From: Beroe forskalii
Lineage: Eukaryota; Ctenophora; Nuda; Beroida; Beroidae
Assembly (NCBI GenBank): GCA_011033025.1
Contig: WFMF01000214.1
Coordinates: 1 to 64,000 of the forward strand
DNA: 64,000 nucleotides
Reading direction: 5' to 3'
In this document: positions 1 to 12,634 of the stretch, in pieces
How the letters are laid out: every line of letters begins with the position of its first letter
How positions within the stretch are numbered: the first letter of the stretch is position 1
The notes under the pieces: model-generated
The model's database searches: none
What the model was told of the DNA's origin: nothing
Seen by the model: the letters and a program-made list of their open reading frames with translations, nothing else
Program-made: the position numbers and the translations under genes

Positions 1-404
1 GTGAAAATAATTGGAGTTTAATTCTAATTTTTCAGTTCTATCTTGCAAGATTAATTTGCAAGATACAAATTTCAACTCTAAGCCTCTTTGTATGGATTGT
101 GCCGTAACTAGAATCTTGTCTGATGTCACCTCTATTAGTCTGAAAGTAAGTAACTTCGTTGAGTGACTAGTAAGTAGTCACTTCTATTGAATCACTAAGT
201 AGATACACTTCCAGTGGGTGATTGCCAACATCCTATAAATTATCAACCGCCAAGCTGCCATAGGTTCCCAACAATCCTAAATCCCAAAGTTTATCGGCAA
301 AACAAATTGTTAAAAACTGAACAAAATTATTTATCGGTGACCATGTCATAAAGTTGAAACTTGGAATTTGAATTGACCAATCAATGATACAGATAGCTAA
401 ATGA

Positions 405-760
405 ACATATCTATTCCCCAAACTACATACTTTATCTCCCCTTATTTACTTATCTAGTTTTATTCTATGTCATTGCAGACGAGCTCTGAACTTCAGAAGT
501 GCAAGTTGGGCAACCTTTTCTTTCGTTACGCTGGAGAAGAGAAATACCTAGACCTGCAGAATGCAGATCTTACCTTGCAAGTGCTTGGGACCTCACCAAA
601 CCTCGCTCCCTGAATTCGTGATTTCATGAATGCCTTCATTTCAAATGTGAGTTGAATTTTCAGGTTTCGTGTGACAAAATCTTCATTTTGAACGCCTCCA
701 TGAATTCAAATGATATTACAAATGCTTGTATTGGCTGTGTACATTCTACAGGGCGTCCCA
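405..760 (+). repeat. Diverged duplicate segment, copy 1 (partner 1305-1615)
   Basis: This stretch and 1305-1615 share an ordered series of similar blocks: CTATTCCCCAA, a pyrimidine-rich run, TTGCAGACGAGC, CTCACCAAACCTC and GTGAGTTGAATTTTCA. Each copy therefore contains an acceptor-like TTGCAG and a donor-like GTGAGT about 170-190 bases later, which would fit a duplicated old exon. The frames between these sites are short and I recognise no protein in them, so the exon reading is weak. The rest of 1-2250 shows no gene that I can support. Confidence 0.45.
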
Positions 761-1304
761 AAACTAATGAAATCACATTTGAATTAACCAAAATTTCGAA
801 ATTGTAACAAAAACCAGCTTGATTCATTTGTAAGATTTAAGATTCTTAGCAGGTACTTGTGTTTCTCAGGTAAATGAGGGCAGAGGTTTCCTTTGTTACT
901 TATCACTTATCAGGATAGAACGGTTTTCCGCTTAATTAAAGTCAAATTGAAGTTTCATACAAAATATCATATCCCTGGGGTCTGATTTTAGCTGTCCTGC
1001 CTACTGTCCCTGTAATGAATGTGACCGTGGGTTCCTCTCTCGGGGATATCATAAAAATTTTCAAACTAAATTCTCAGAAGAACTGAGCATCTAAAGATAA
1101 TGTCAGATATGAAGTGATAAAGCTCAAAGTTGTTTTGGCTGACTTTTCCGCCAATTCACTTGAAATCACGGCGAATTCAGGTGAACAAAAATCAAGGTTG
1201 TCACATTTACGGGCACTTAAGGTGAAATTCGACTCATCATCTTAATTCATTATACCTTAACTTTCATGTAATAAGGTTGTTTAAATAAATGTTCAACACG
1301 TTTG

Positions 1305-1615
1305 TGTCTATTCCCCAATCCCCATATCATATCTCCCCTCAAATATAATTTGATAAAAAATTGTAATTGCAGACGAGCCCCGAACTCCGCGTGCAAATTG
1401 CAAGATGCATGTGGAGAAGTAAAAGTGGAGCATCCTTTTCTTTTCTTGGATTCGGTAGAGAAGGGAAATAGAGAAGTGATCCATCGATCTGACCCCACCA
1501 AACCTCACTTCCCGAATTAATGATACCATGACACGTGAGTTGAATTTTCAAGTTTCGATTGTGACAATATTCTACATTTCGAATGTTTGTATTGCTTGTA
1601 TTGACTATCGACTGA
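1305..1615 (+). repeat. Diverged duplicate segment, copy 2 (partner 405-760)
   Basis: Second copy of the block series described at 405-760, about 900 bases downstream in the same orientation. TTGCAGACGAGC and CGTGAGTTGAATTTTC are the best conserved parts. It is either a decayed tandem duplication of an exon-bearing segment or two copies of an unrecognised dispersed repeat. Confidence 0.45.
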
Positions 1616-2253
1616 AATTATTTATTGAAAACAAATTGAGAAAATTGAAAACAAATTGAGAAAATGATAACTTTACAAGGTAACCCAAGACACGTGTCCA
1701 AATTTTTCTATTTTTGGAACGTAAATCGGAATATTTAACATCTCAAAACACAAAATAATTCTGTGTATTTGCTGTTTCATAAAAATGAGGCTATTTAAAA
1801 ATTAAAATGTGTTCATGAGTCTTGGGACACCCTGTATAATAGGCGTATGCCATTCATGGATATTTTGAGAAATCCGTAAAATTAAAATTCTAATTAAATC
1901 ATCATAATAATTTATTTACAGAACTGCTCTGTTGAGGTACAGCTTTTAAATAATATTGATAAAAGTTACTTTCAGATGATTATGTTGATGTTGTCGACAG
2001 AAGAGTCCTTTCGAGAATTCGAGTCTGACAGACGACACAGACGGCAGATTCAGATTGTGACTCTTTAATTGCTTTCGGTCAGTAAGAATTTCGACCAAAA
2101 GTGAACCAAATCGTGCTCATAAATCTGCGTTATTATATTTTATTACTTATTCTTCAAATCAAAAATAAGAAAAGTTCCTCATAGACTGACTATTGAGGAT
2201 AACTCATAATAACTAGAAATTAGAAAATGTTATCTATGCCATGGTTTTCAAAA

Positions 2254-4614
2254 TTATATCTCGAAAATAAGCACGTAGACCCTCAATTTTTCTGATGGTT
2301 ACTGAAAGATAATGAACAACCCTGCAAATTTACAGAAATTTTCAATGGTGGGAAACATGCCAAAATTCGACTTTGGTCATTTTGGAGCCATTTCGTCGTA
2401 TTTCCTTGCGTTTGACATCATATCTCGAAAATCAGAACGCAGACCCTCAATTTTCTTTTATGGTTTCTGAAATATAATGATGAAATGAACATCCTATAAT
2501 TTGAAAATTTCTGTCGATGGGAACATGCCAAAATTCGACTTTGGTCATTTTTGGGCCATTTTCGTCAGTATTTCCTTGCGTTTGACCTTATATCCCGAAT
2601 ATTGCATATACCTCACATTTTCTTGATGGTTTCTGAAAGATAATGATCAAATAAGCATCCCTGCAAAATTTCAAAAATTTCAATGAAGAACATGTCCAAA
2701 ATCGACCGTTTGTCATTTGAACCATTTTGTTGGTATTTCCTCGCGTGTGACCCCTATATATCGAAGAATAGCACGTAGACCCTCACTTTTCTTGATGGTT
2801 ATTATGATGGTTACTGAAAGATAACGAACATCCCTGCAAAATTTCAGAAATTTCAATGGTGGGCACATGCCCAAATTCGACTTTTGGTCATTTTCGAGCC
2901 ATTTTATTCAGTAATTCCTTGCGTTTGACATTATATCTCGAAAATCAGAACATAGACCCTCAATTTTCTTATGATAATGATAAGATGAACATCCCTACAA
3001 ATTTTCAGAAAATTTCAAAGGTGAACATGCCCAAAATCGACTTTTGTCATTTTGAACCACTTTCGTCGGTATTTCTTTTGCGTTTGGCATTATATCTCGA
3101 AAATTAGCACATCAACCTCCCCAAATGAACATCCCTGCAAAAAGTTCAGAAAATTTCAATGGTGGGAACATGCCCAAAATCGACTTTTTGTCATTTTTGA
3201 ACCATTTTCGTTGGTATTTCCTTGCGTGTGACCTTATTTCTCGATAAAAAGCACATGGATCCTCAATTTTCTTGACGGTTTCTGAAAGATAATGATAAGA
3301 TAAACATCCCTACAAATTTTCAGAAAATTTAACGGTGCGAACATGCCCAAGAATCGATTTCTTGTCATTTAGTCATTTTGCACCACTTTCGTCGGTATTT
3401 CCTTGCGTTTGGCATTATATCTCAAAAATTAGCACATAAAGCTTCCATTTTTCTTGATGGTTTCTGAAGGATAATGATCAAATAAGCATCCCTGCAAAAT
3501 TTCAGAAATTTCAATGGTGGGTATACTTCAAATTCGATTTTTGGTCATCATTTTCGAGCCATTTTCGTCAGTAATTCTTTGCGTTTGACATTATATCTCG
3601 AAAAATGAGAACATAGACCCTCAATTTTCTTTATGGTTTCTGGAAAGATAATGATAAGATGAACATACCTATAAATTTTCAGAAAATTTCTAAAGGTGAG
3701 AACATTCCAAAATCGACTTTTGTCATTTCGAACCACTTTCGTTTGTATTTCCTTGCGTTTGCATTATATCTCAAAAATTAGCTACATAAACCTCCCAAAT
3801 AAAATCCCTGAAAATTTCGAAAATTTCAATGGTGAACATGTCCCAAAATCGACTTTTTGTCATTTTTGAACCATTTTCGTTGGTATTTCCTTTATGTGAC
3901 CTTATTTCTCGATAAAGCACATGGATCCTCAATGTTCTTTGATCTTTGAAAGATAATGATACGATAAACATCCCTACAAATTTTCAGAAAATTTTAACGG
4001 TGTGAACATGCCAAGAATCGATTTTGTCATTTTGAACCACTTTCGTCGGTATTTCCTTGCGTTTGGCATTATATCTCTCAAAAATTAGCACACATAAACC
4101 TCCCATTTTGTTGTTAGTTTCTGAAGGATAATGATCAAATAAGAATCCCTGCAAGAACAGAAAATTTCAATGCGGGAATATCATGCCCAAAATCGACTTT
4201 GTCATTTTTGAACCACTTTCGTTGGCATTTCCTTGCGTGTGACCTTATATCTCGAAAAAAAGCACATAGATCCTCAAATTTCTTGGTGGTTTCTGAAAGA
4301 TTATGATAAGATGAACATCCCTAGAAATTTTCAGAAAATCTCAATGGTGAGAAATGCCCAAATCGAATTTTTGTCATTTTGAATCCCAGCCACTTTCGTC
4401 GGTATTTCATGCGTTTAACCTTATATCTCGAAAATTGGCTCATAGCCCCTAATTTTCTTGGTGGTTTCTGAAAGAAAATGATAAAATGAACGTCCCTGCA
4501 AAATTTCAGAAACTTTCAATGGTGGGGAACATGTCCAAAATCGACTTTTGTCATTTTTGAACAATTTCGTCAGTATTCCTTGCGTTTGACTTTATATCTC
4601 GAAATTAGTAAAGC
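2254..4614. repeat. Satellite array, about 14 units of ~135-185 bp
   Basis: Each unit holds, in order, ATATCTCGAAAAT, CACATAGACCCTCAATTTTC, GGTTTCTGAAAGATAATGAT, ACATCCCTGCAAA, TTTCAATGGTG, ATGCCCAAAATCGACTTT and a TATTTCCTTGCGTTTGAC-like block. The TTCCTTGCG marker recurs at about 2402, 2572, 2731, 2914, 3068, 3216, 3396, 3572, 3750, 3886, 4050, 4226, 4404 and 4573. Units starting near 2890 and 3550 are closer to each other than to their neighbours, which suggests a four-unit higher-order period of ~660 bases. The reading frames in it are short and broken, so I take it as non-coding satellite. Confidence 0.9.
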
Positions 4615-5560
4615 ACAGAATAGTTTAGCAATCAAGATTTTAAGATTTGACTAAGTCAATTGACATAATTCATAGAACACTGATCTGTGTGTAACAAGCA
4701 GAGAGCATCTTTCGACTCCCAGGAATTTGCCCCACCGGTCACAGAAAATGAGGAAATATTGACTTCAGGCGGAAGGCGCCGAACAGCTTATCTTACAATA
4801 CTTACAAGCTTGTGCATCAAAATCTTGTAAAACCCTGGGCGCTAAAAACACGTAAACGCCGAAAAGTAACTCAACGCAGATTAGGCTGTGGTGTGTATGT
4901 CATGAATTCATGACAACAGTTAACATACTTTCGATATTTGTTCCTTGCCATTTGCTAGCCATGTGTGCCATCAGACTATCAGAGATGATGCGAAAACACT
5001 GGGAGCTAGTAGGGTGCCATGTGCACTATTTATTGTTGAACATCAACGCAAATCTTTGTTAATTATTGATATTAATTAATTTGGCTCGATGGGCTATGGC
5101 CGAGATCATCAATAGAATTACATGCAATTCTGTGTTCTTTTGACTGTTTGAAAGTTCTCATCTGCTATTTTCTTGTATTTGAAAACGTTATATCTCTCGG
5201 TTTCTGGATAGTTTGAAATACTGCCATAAGGGCTTTTGCTTCGTTATTTTACTAATGTACTGTGAATGAACACAGCGTGCCTGTGCTTCTTGTATGGCAT
5301 AAGAGGCATTACAACAACCTAGAGATATAATTGCCCTCGGCATTTCAAAACCATGAAGCTTTTATCGGTGTGATATGAAAACTTTTGAGCAAATGCTGTA
5401 ATGAGGTTGCGAAATATTTAATTCCTTTGAGAATGAAGTTTCCAATCTGTTAATTGTCAATTTGATCTACCGAATTACAATCAAATTTGAGGTGGCTTTT
5501 GATGTAAAATCAATGAATACGCGGATTTTCTCTAAATCTCGTTTGTCGATAGTTTGAATC
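4615..5560. other. Non-coding stretch, nothing recognised
   Basis: AT-rich sequence between the satellite and the GC-rich palindromes. No frame of useful length, splice-flanked exon or repeat structure stands out on either strand. Confidence 0.5.
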
Positions 5561-5624
5561 TCACCGCGCATTGTTTCGCGCCGCGCGCACGTACGCACAA
5601 AACCGGAGCCAGAAATAGGGGTGT

Positions 5625-5875
5625 CGTATCGACACCCCTGGTTAGGGGAACTCTAACCAGATCCCTAGTTTTACGCGCGCGCGACACCCCTGGTTAGGGG
5701 ACACCCCTGGTTAGGGGAATTCGCGCTTTACGTAGAAAAGCGTTGTCTGACGTCGTCAGGCAACGCCTGACAAGAAAACTAGCGCGCTTGCAAAATAAGG
5801 CTCCGTAACATGGAGTAATATTTAATACTATGAAAATTATTCCTAACCAGGACCCTGGTTACTGGTTAGGGGAAT
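5625..5875. repeat. GC-rich cluster of CACCCCTGGTTAGGGG motifs and hairpins
   Basis: CCCCTGGTTAGGGG occurs near 5634, 5689 and 5705, and its inverse-type form CCTAACCAGG lies near 5846 beside another CTGGTTAGGGG. Between them TTGTCTGACGTCGTCAGGCAA (5744-5764) is a near-palindrome. The same CCCTAACCAG/CTGGTTAGGG pairing frames a hairpin at 54186-54247. This looks like a cluster of short fold-back elements and not a gene. Confidence 0.6.
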
Positions 5876-6097
5876 GAAAATTAAAACAATAAATATCGGT
5901 TGTTATTCTTAATTCAAAGTTAAAGAGGAGCATGGCAATTAAAATTTACATGAAATTAATATTAATGCATTGAATTATTTTTACACGGTTGTTTCTAAGT
6001 TTCAAAAGTTCTAAAAAACCGAAATGGCCACGTGCCGGGCCGCGCAGGCTCATGGCGGCTTGCACTGCACGGCACCACATTGTCACCACCGTTACAA

Positions 6098-6195
6098 ATA
6101 CTTGTCCGACGTTGTCTAACCCCTTCGCCTTCGGCGGGCGCGCGCGCGCGTCCAGCCGTCCACTGAAATAATGGTAAGACAACGTCTGACAAACA
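6098..6195. repeat. Short fold-back element, GACGTTGTCT/AGACAACGTC ends
   Basis: CGACGTTGTCTAAC on the left pairs with TAAGACAACGTCTGAC on the right, around a GC-rich centre with a (CG)n run. Related ends occur at 5744-5764, 9395-9451 and in the 54.5-54.9 kb cluster. The flanks from 5880 to 6890 hold no gene that I can support; the frames over this element exist because the GC-rich centre lacks stop triplets. Confidence 0.5.
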
Positions 6196-6892
6196 AATAC
6201 AATACATGAAGTTAATAGCCGTTCATATTCTAGTTTTCTAACTTTGCGCGCCATGAAATATGAAAAATGGCTACAAAATAAATATGATTAGAAGTTCTCA
6301 ATTCTCAAAATGTTATATGTACCAAAAATTAAATTAATTAATCAAACCCCACAAAAAGTATTATTTACGCAGTTGATAAAAGAAAATTTAGCATTGATGA
6401 AATAAAATTAGGACTGAAAAATCAAGAAAAATGGCGTGAACGAAGTTCATCGTTTAAAGAGAAAAAATGACAGCCCATTCATCAATTCCCGCATTTCTGC
6501 GGCTGAAAAATTTCTAGTTCTTAATTCGATGTTACACGTGTCCTACACCATCGACCTATGTGCAACTTCAACAGAATACGCACAGGATTGTTAGATCCTA
6601 TTCTGTTAGTGTTTAGATTTGCGCATATTACTGTTATTTGAAAATGATGTTTCAATTTGATAACATTAACTCTACCAGTCTATCTGTTATTCAACTTCTC
6701 CTCTTAACAGAGCATATTTTGTGACTTACCCTTTGCAACTAATGAATGAAGCTTTAGTTATAACAGAACAAATGTTACCCAGCACAGAGCCCTACGACTC
6801 ACTGAATCACATGTCCATGAGGTCAGAGTAGAAGCTAACTTTCATCCGAAGATGGATCTCCAGATTCACGTTATTCTTGTCTCTCTGAAAAA

Positions 6893-8370
6893 GTTTTTAT
6901 CATTTTATCAGTTTTCACATTGCATTTTATCAGTTTTCTCATTGCATTTTATCAGTTTTCATTGCATTTTATCAGTTTTCTCATTGCATTTTATCAGTTT
7001 TCATTGCATTTTATCAGTTTTCTCATTGCATTTTATCAGTTTTCTTGTGCGTGTTAAATTCAGTGCTCTGTTATCAGTACACAGTAACTCGCACTCAGCA
7101 ACATTTCATTGTGCATCACCGTGTACACACTGTACACAAAATGGACTTTTCATTGGACAATCTGTACAAATTGGAAAAAGACGTTGACTCTGCGTTCAGT
7201 GGTTTTTGTTTGGAGCTAAGTGGAGGAGATCACCAAGACTGCAGTCATGAAGCTTGACAAGTCGTCTCTGTCAACCCTTGTCTTATCAGCTGTGAGTGTG
7301 CTGGGAAAGAGTAAAGGCTATGCTTAGATCAGCAGCTGTGCGTGGAAGGAATGAACAAGGAGCAGATTGAGATTCAGAGATCACTTCTCAGATCTAAACT
7401 CAGGAGAGCTTGCTGAAGAGTAACTCAATCAGATTGTATCGCTGCAGACGACAGTGGAGAAGGAGATGAGAAGTTTCAGCGACGGTGAAGCAGGGCTGCG
7501 ACGAGGATCGGCGACTCGTAAAAGCTGCAGTCAAGTCAGCAGTGATGGACGATGACAGGAGGAGAACTGTGGATGGTCTTCGGTCCTGAGGAGAGAGATC
7601 CAATGAAGCTGTGCAGCTGAAGGAAGAGATGATCAGAATCAGCTGTGTGACAGAAAGACCCACTGTTGATTGCTTCCGAGTTGGTACCGTTAGAGCAGTT
7701 CAGCGCCCAGTGAAGGTGGTGTTCCAGAGCAGCGAAGACAGCGATGGTATTGAGGGAGTGTAGGGAGACTACGGGACACTCGCTTCATAGGGTATTCATT
7801 TCTCCAGACAGAAGGTGAGGAGCGAGAAGAAAGGAAGGACTCGTGCGACAGATGGAAGGGAAATCAGCAGCAATCCTGAGCAGTACCATTATATCAGCAA
7901 TGGTCAGGTGTGTAGCAAAAGACAAGGTGGCAGTATCTACTCTCCTGCAGCAGCAGCAGCTTCAACTCCCTCTCCTCGGACTACATCGCACCCATCTCAG
8001 CCTCCTCAGTCGTCCCTCAGACTACGCCACGGTCAACCACGTTCCAACATCAAACATTCGAATCGTAGGACCTGCCTGCCTCGCGCCGGACGGGACTTGC
8101 TGCGAACCCTCCGCCAAGTCCCCATCCCATTTCAATGTTTGAGTGTGTTTTGCTTTCAGATTTCAGGAGTGCTGATTTGATGTGAATAAGCTTTGAACTG
8201 TGGCAATCAGGCCGCACTGTACTGCGAACACATGGCTTACAGCCATCTCAAATGTCAATGTGGTTTTTAATGATTTTTTATTGTCCTAATTATATTTACT
8301 TTCAAAGCCCTTATGGGTGCCCCACCGTGGGTTTTCAAACAAACAAACAATTTTTTTTTTTTTTTTCAAG
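6893..8370 (+). mobile_element. ORF1-only LINE derivative, copy 1 (degraded)
   Basis: A tandem 5' leader (CATTTTATCAGTTTTCTCATTG units, 6895-7045) is followed by a start at 7141 (MDFSLDNLYKLEK), remnants of the same ORF1 seen at 13845-14830, and a 3' UTR running into GGGTGCCCCACCGTGGGTTT, a (CAAA)n-like tail and a T-run. Many single-base indels break the frame; one is a G gain after ELSG near 7212. No endonuclease or reverse transcriptase sequence lies between ORF1 and the tail. The minus-strand copy has the same architecture, so the loss of ORF2 predates both insertions. Beyond the tail, CAAGTAAACAATTATTTATT occurs twice (8367-8420). Confidence 0.75.
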
Positions 8371-8419
8371 TAAACAATTATTTATTTATTCAAGTAAACA
8401 ATTATTTATTAATTTCTTG

Positions 8420-9035
8420 GCACTTTTTATTTTGGAACACGGTTCAAATAATCAAATACTTCATGGAAAACTGAATCAGATGTTATTTCACTAAATCAAT
8501 TGGTGAAATCACCAGTTACACAACTAATATTCCTTTACTTACCAGTCTCATATCGAATTCCTTGTCCCTTGTGTCGTCAAGGGTTTTGGGACTCCCGAAC
8601 AGTTCCGGGAGCGGGATTGTACTCAGACCAATCAGACTCGAGCCGAACATGTTCTTCTTGAAAACCTAGAAAAACGCTTTTGAATATCAATTACCATATC
8701 TTGTTTTCAGAACCATATCTTGGCTTGTCCCTGATTTACCAATTTCCAAATTATCTTGTTTTAAGAACCATAATATCTTGGCTTGTCCCTGATTATTTTG
8801 CCAGAAAACTCAACAAGTAACTCGACCCGTCATGATTAGCTTGGCAGTGAGATTTGCAGTGACTTACCTTGGCAGTAAGGGTAGCAGTGACTGGAGACCT
8901 CAGATAAATCGAGAACTGTTCGTTCCAAGTGACAGCTCGTTTGTGGTAGGTGCCCACAGTGAGTTTCTCACACACCAGCTGTACGTACAACTCACTTCCA
9001 GACAGGGAATCCAGTGCTTCTGGGTTGTCTGCGGA
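8420..9035. other. Non-coding stretch, nothing recognised
   Basis: Contains a short direct repeat around ACCATATCTTGGCTTGTCCC (8712 and 8768, about 55 bases apart). I see no gene. Confidence 0.45.
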
Positions 9036-9041
9036 GGTTTA

Positions 9042-9250
9042 TGTGTGCAGACAGCTACCTTATCGGACGTAGTTATCACGTGAAATTTTAGTTCCGTAAA
9101 ACTAAAGTCCTTGATAAGGTAGATAACAGGAGGGCTCGGAAAGACGCGCGATTTACTGTCAACTTTCTACATAGTTCAATAGTTCCATCAAAAGCACACA
9201 ATTTTGCGCGTCTTTTTCGAGCCCTCCGGTTATCGAACAGTCTGCACACA
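9042..9250. mobile_element. Nested fold-back (MITE-like) element
   Basis: Outer arms TGTGTGCAGAC (9042-9052) and GTCTGCACACA (9240-9250) are perfect inverses. Inside them, TACCTTATCGGAC (9057-9069) faces CCTTGATAAGGTA, and GGAGGGCTCGGAAAGACGCG (from 9129) faces GCGCGTCTTTTTCGAGCCCTCC (9206-9227). TACCTTATCGGACATAATTATCACG recurs at 42697, so pieces of the element are dispersed. Confidence 0.7.
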
Positions 9251-9392
9251 TACGCGTGGCAACATTTACGAAAGTTTGGGGGATTTCAGTTTTTGTGTAA
9301 ATAACAGCATGCTCCACTAAGACCAGTATTAACCATGCAATCCCGCCGTTTAATGAGTAAAACTAAGACCCAAATGCACAGATAGATGTACG

Positions 9393-9452
9393 TTGCCAGA
9401 CGTTGTCTGACCCATATTATTTTAAGGGGGGCCAGGCAGAGTCTGGCAAGAT
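9393..9452. repeat. Short palindrome of the CCAGACGTTG family
   Basis: TTGCCAGACGTTGTCTGAC and GGGGCCAGGCAGAGTCTGGCAAG face each other with a ~20-base centre. The ends match the fold-back cluster at 54.5-54.9 kb. From here to 10850 I see no gene, only AT-rich sequence. Confidence 0.5.
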
Positions 9453-10854
9453 GTAAGATTGGCATGAAAACTTGAGGAAGGAAATAAAGCTTTTTGAAGC
9501 GTCGTCTCACCATAGTACCCGACTACAGACTCAACCCCATCAGAACTAACAAATGTACCACCCAGACCTTAAAGGGTAGGGTTCTAGGGTACAATTACTT
9601 AAATACCAAAACCAAATATGCTGTTTCTAGGGAAAACCGTTCATGCATGTATATTCAAAATCTAGAATTTTGCTGAAAATAGCAATTAGAGACCAAAACT
9701 GTGCTGGAAGGGGTTAGCTTATCAATAAAACATCGCAATTCCTAAAGAAGGGTGCTTTTACTAACCAAGTATTCCCTCTATCATCTGCAGACCAATGACA
9801 GTTAGGGACATTCCAGCGAGATACGGCTTAACAAAGCATTTTATCATCCAATGACGACTGGGCATTTCTTCGGTTACTTGCCTGCGGGGAGGATTTAATT
9901 CTGACGACATTTTAGGGAGCAACTTAAAACGTTCAGTCGTTCAATGATACGATAAAGTTTGGAATCAGGAGGTTTCGAAAATCATGTTATTATCGTCGTC
10001 AGCTGACGACATGCAGACAAGCGTTGGTAAGTGTTTTCTGAGATCGTTATATGGGGAATCACTCGTTATCAGTGGGTTTCGAGGGGTAAAGGATGAGTGG
10101 GTTTAGAGTTTGTGGATTTGGAGATTGCGTGGGAAAATCGCGAGTTAAAAGTTCGCTTTAAAGCAACAGTTGGAACAATAAAAACGCGCGTGACGCGCAG
10201 TATTTGTTTAAATTTTATAACCGCGCGCTACGTTTAAGAGCGAAGTTTCTATTTTGTGCCACCAAATCACTTGGAAAATGGCACACTGGATTCCGTGAAA
10301 ATGACACGGTATTCTAGTTAAAGCTGAACAGGTTCAAACATTTCGAGTCTTGATAAACGATGAAATCATCAAATCTTCCGTTAGTAAAAGCCTCTGATAA
10401 TAGATCATGGTCAATAAAGCCCTCATTAAGAAATACCGATTTCCGATATTTCGTTCAATCTTATCCCTGATGGGCTGAGAGGAGATGTTTCCTTTTCATA
10501 ATCAGCTGATTTGCCTGAAAGCTTCAGCATCCATTTCTGCTTTTGGCTTTTGATTAATATCGAATGTTTATGTCAATGTAATTTTATATTTTTTTCAATG
10601 TGAAAAAAAATTTAGGCGGTAAAAAAAATACCGAATTTATCTTTCACATACCTAACGTTGAGAGATTTAGTGGAAAAGAATCTGAGGACGAATTCTCCGG
10701 ATGAATTAGAGTCGTACGTGCAGGGAATAACGCAATATCTGCCTGTTAGGGTTACGGAGGCAGGTTAAAATGTAGTTTATACATTTTATAGCCTGTGAGG
10801 GTCACAGAGGAAGTTTATACATTTTATTGAACACTCTGACGTTTTCATGCGGAT

Positions 10855-11015
10855 CTATAATATAAAGACACTTGCCTGATCGGGTTCATATTGGTTTATA
10901 CCCTCGCCCTACGGGCTCGGGCCAAAACCGGATACATCCCTCGGGCTAACGCCCTCTGGAAGTATCCCAAAATGGACCAGATAGGTGCGTGCTTATGTAT
11001 TTTATAGTCTGTTAG
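10855..11015 (+). mobile_element. ~160-bp MITE family, copy 1
   Basis: The ends, CTATAATATAAAGACACTTG and (inverted) CTATAAAATACATAAGCACG, form imperfect terminal inverted repeats that extend inward through GATCGGGTTCATATTGG and its counterpart. The core reads ACCCTCG, CGGGCTCGGG, CAAAACCGGATACATCCCTC. Further copies lie at 33036-33187, 38403-38548, 42885-43010 and 47540-47650. No coding capacity. Confidence 0.7.
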
Positions 11016-11029
11016 GGTTACAGTGGAAG

Positions 11030-11160
11030 TTAATACATTGTATACCCTATAGCAGTTTTTACATTGTATAGTCGGCTGTAAGGCAGTGTACACTATATAC
11101 AGTGTACACCCTGGTGTAAGGCAGTGTACACTATACACATTGTATATGACTCAAGAGAGT
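11030..11160. repeat. Local tandem repeat rich in GTGTACACTATA
   Basis: Two to three imperfect repeats of TGTAAGGCAGTGTACACTATA. The following 1.2 kb to 12390 contains no gene or repeat that I can support. Confidence 0.5.
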
Positions 11161-12627
11161 TTTAAACTTTACAACACTACTTTATACAATCAAATTTGAG
11201 ATGTGACAACATGATACGGCGGGTCACATTATAGCTAAGCCGTTGTTGCAGTACAATACACAGTGCGTATTTGTGTAGTGTGCCCTGAAGGGAATTTTCA
11301 AACTCTCTGTCTGAAATCTCTGTCCCATCGAACTCTCTGTCTCATCAACTGCCTAAGAATCTGTTCTCACTATGTGTTGCGTGTCCCACTAACCCCCTCG
11401 CAGCGCTACTCCCACCACATAAACAGATTTACTGCTGTCCATATATTTTCAGATCGGTGACAGTTGCACACAGAAGAGACACGAGCACACAGGGTTACTC
11501 TCTCAAGCAGGTTCAAGTCTTTCATCGAACAGAGGTAACCTGTGTTGTCAGTGTCGTGTGTAGCTGTTGCTGTACTGTTATAAGATCTTTTGACGATGAC
11601 TAACCACTTCGAAGCTAAGAGCATGATAATGGGTTTATGTCTTAGTACCTGCTCCGGCCAGAGTACATGCTTCCTGGGGAGGTATTGAGGTAATAACCTG
11701 AATGAAATGTCGTGCAGGTGTCAAATTAGAACTATGAACTTACAAGCAAGATATCTATGTCACATGAACGTCCTGGTGAAAATAGCATGTTTTAGGAATG
11801 TGTTCAGAGCAATATATTAATTTACTATTACACTTATTACACTCAAAGTATATTCTATATGACCAGGAGTGCTGGTAAAATTCCTGGTCACACTCTGACA
11901 AATTCCTTCGTGGAAGACGGCTTTAGACGGGTAGTTAGAATTAGACCGGAGTCTCATTTAGAATTAGTTGAACAAATACATAGATATATAAGTTTCAGGA
12001 AACATGAATACCTTTAATTCGTCTTTTCAAAATATTCTTCTTGCCCTTCAAACATTGGGCGTCATATAGCTGTTTGGTCCTCCTGAAGGTGTGACAAGAA
12101 ATAAACAAGAATGTGGCACTTAGGTATTCGGTATCTGCATATATTGGGGTGACCTAAATTGTTATGTAAATGACATTAATAGGGCTGCATGCCTGGCGAT
12201 ACTGCCGTATGTTAGCTCGTGATAAGATGTTTCCTGAAGCACTTGATCATTTGATCAGCTACTGGCTTCACCTGATACTCCTATAAGTACCAATATCAAG
12301 CGTGAATACTGAATTCCAATACTTATCAATAGCTGATACTTATTAGTAGCTGATATCATCAGATGATAAGATTCTAATCATTGGGGAGTTGGAGACTTGT
12401 TTGTTTGAAAACCCACGGTGGGGCACCCATAAGGGCTTTGAAAGTAAATATAATTAGGACAATAAAAATCATTAAAAAACCACATTGACATTGAGATGGC
12501 TGTAAAGCCATGTTCGCAGTACAGTGCGGCCTGATTGCCACAGTTCAAAAGCTTATTCACACATCATCGTCAGCACTCTGGAAAATCTGAAAGCAAAACA
12601 CACTCAAACATTAAAATGGGGGATGGG

Positions 12628-12634
12628 GACTTGG
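12628..12634. repeat. Target-site duplication GACTTGG (left)
   Basis: GACTTGG here and at 13837-13843 flank the inserted element. LINE copy 1 holds the unoccupied site as a single CCAAGTC (8111-8117 region), which confirms the duplication. Confidence 0.8.

Noticed and set aside
5989-6254. Overlapping 60-102 codon frames around the 6.1-kb GC-rich patch
   Set aside because: Open on both strands through the (CG)n centre of a short fold-back; no start context or family.
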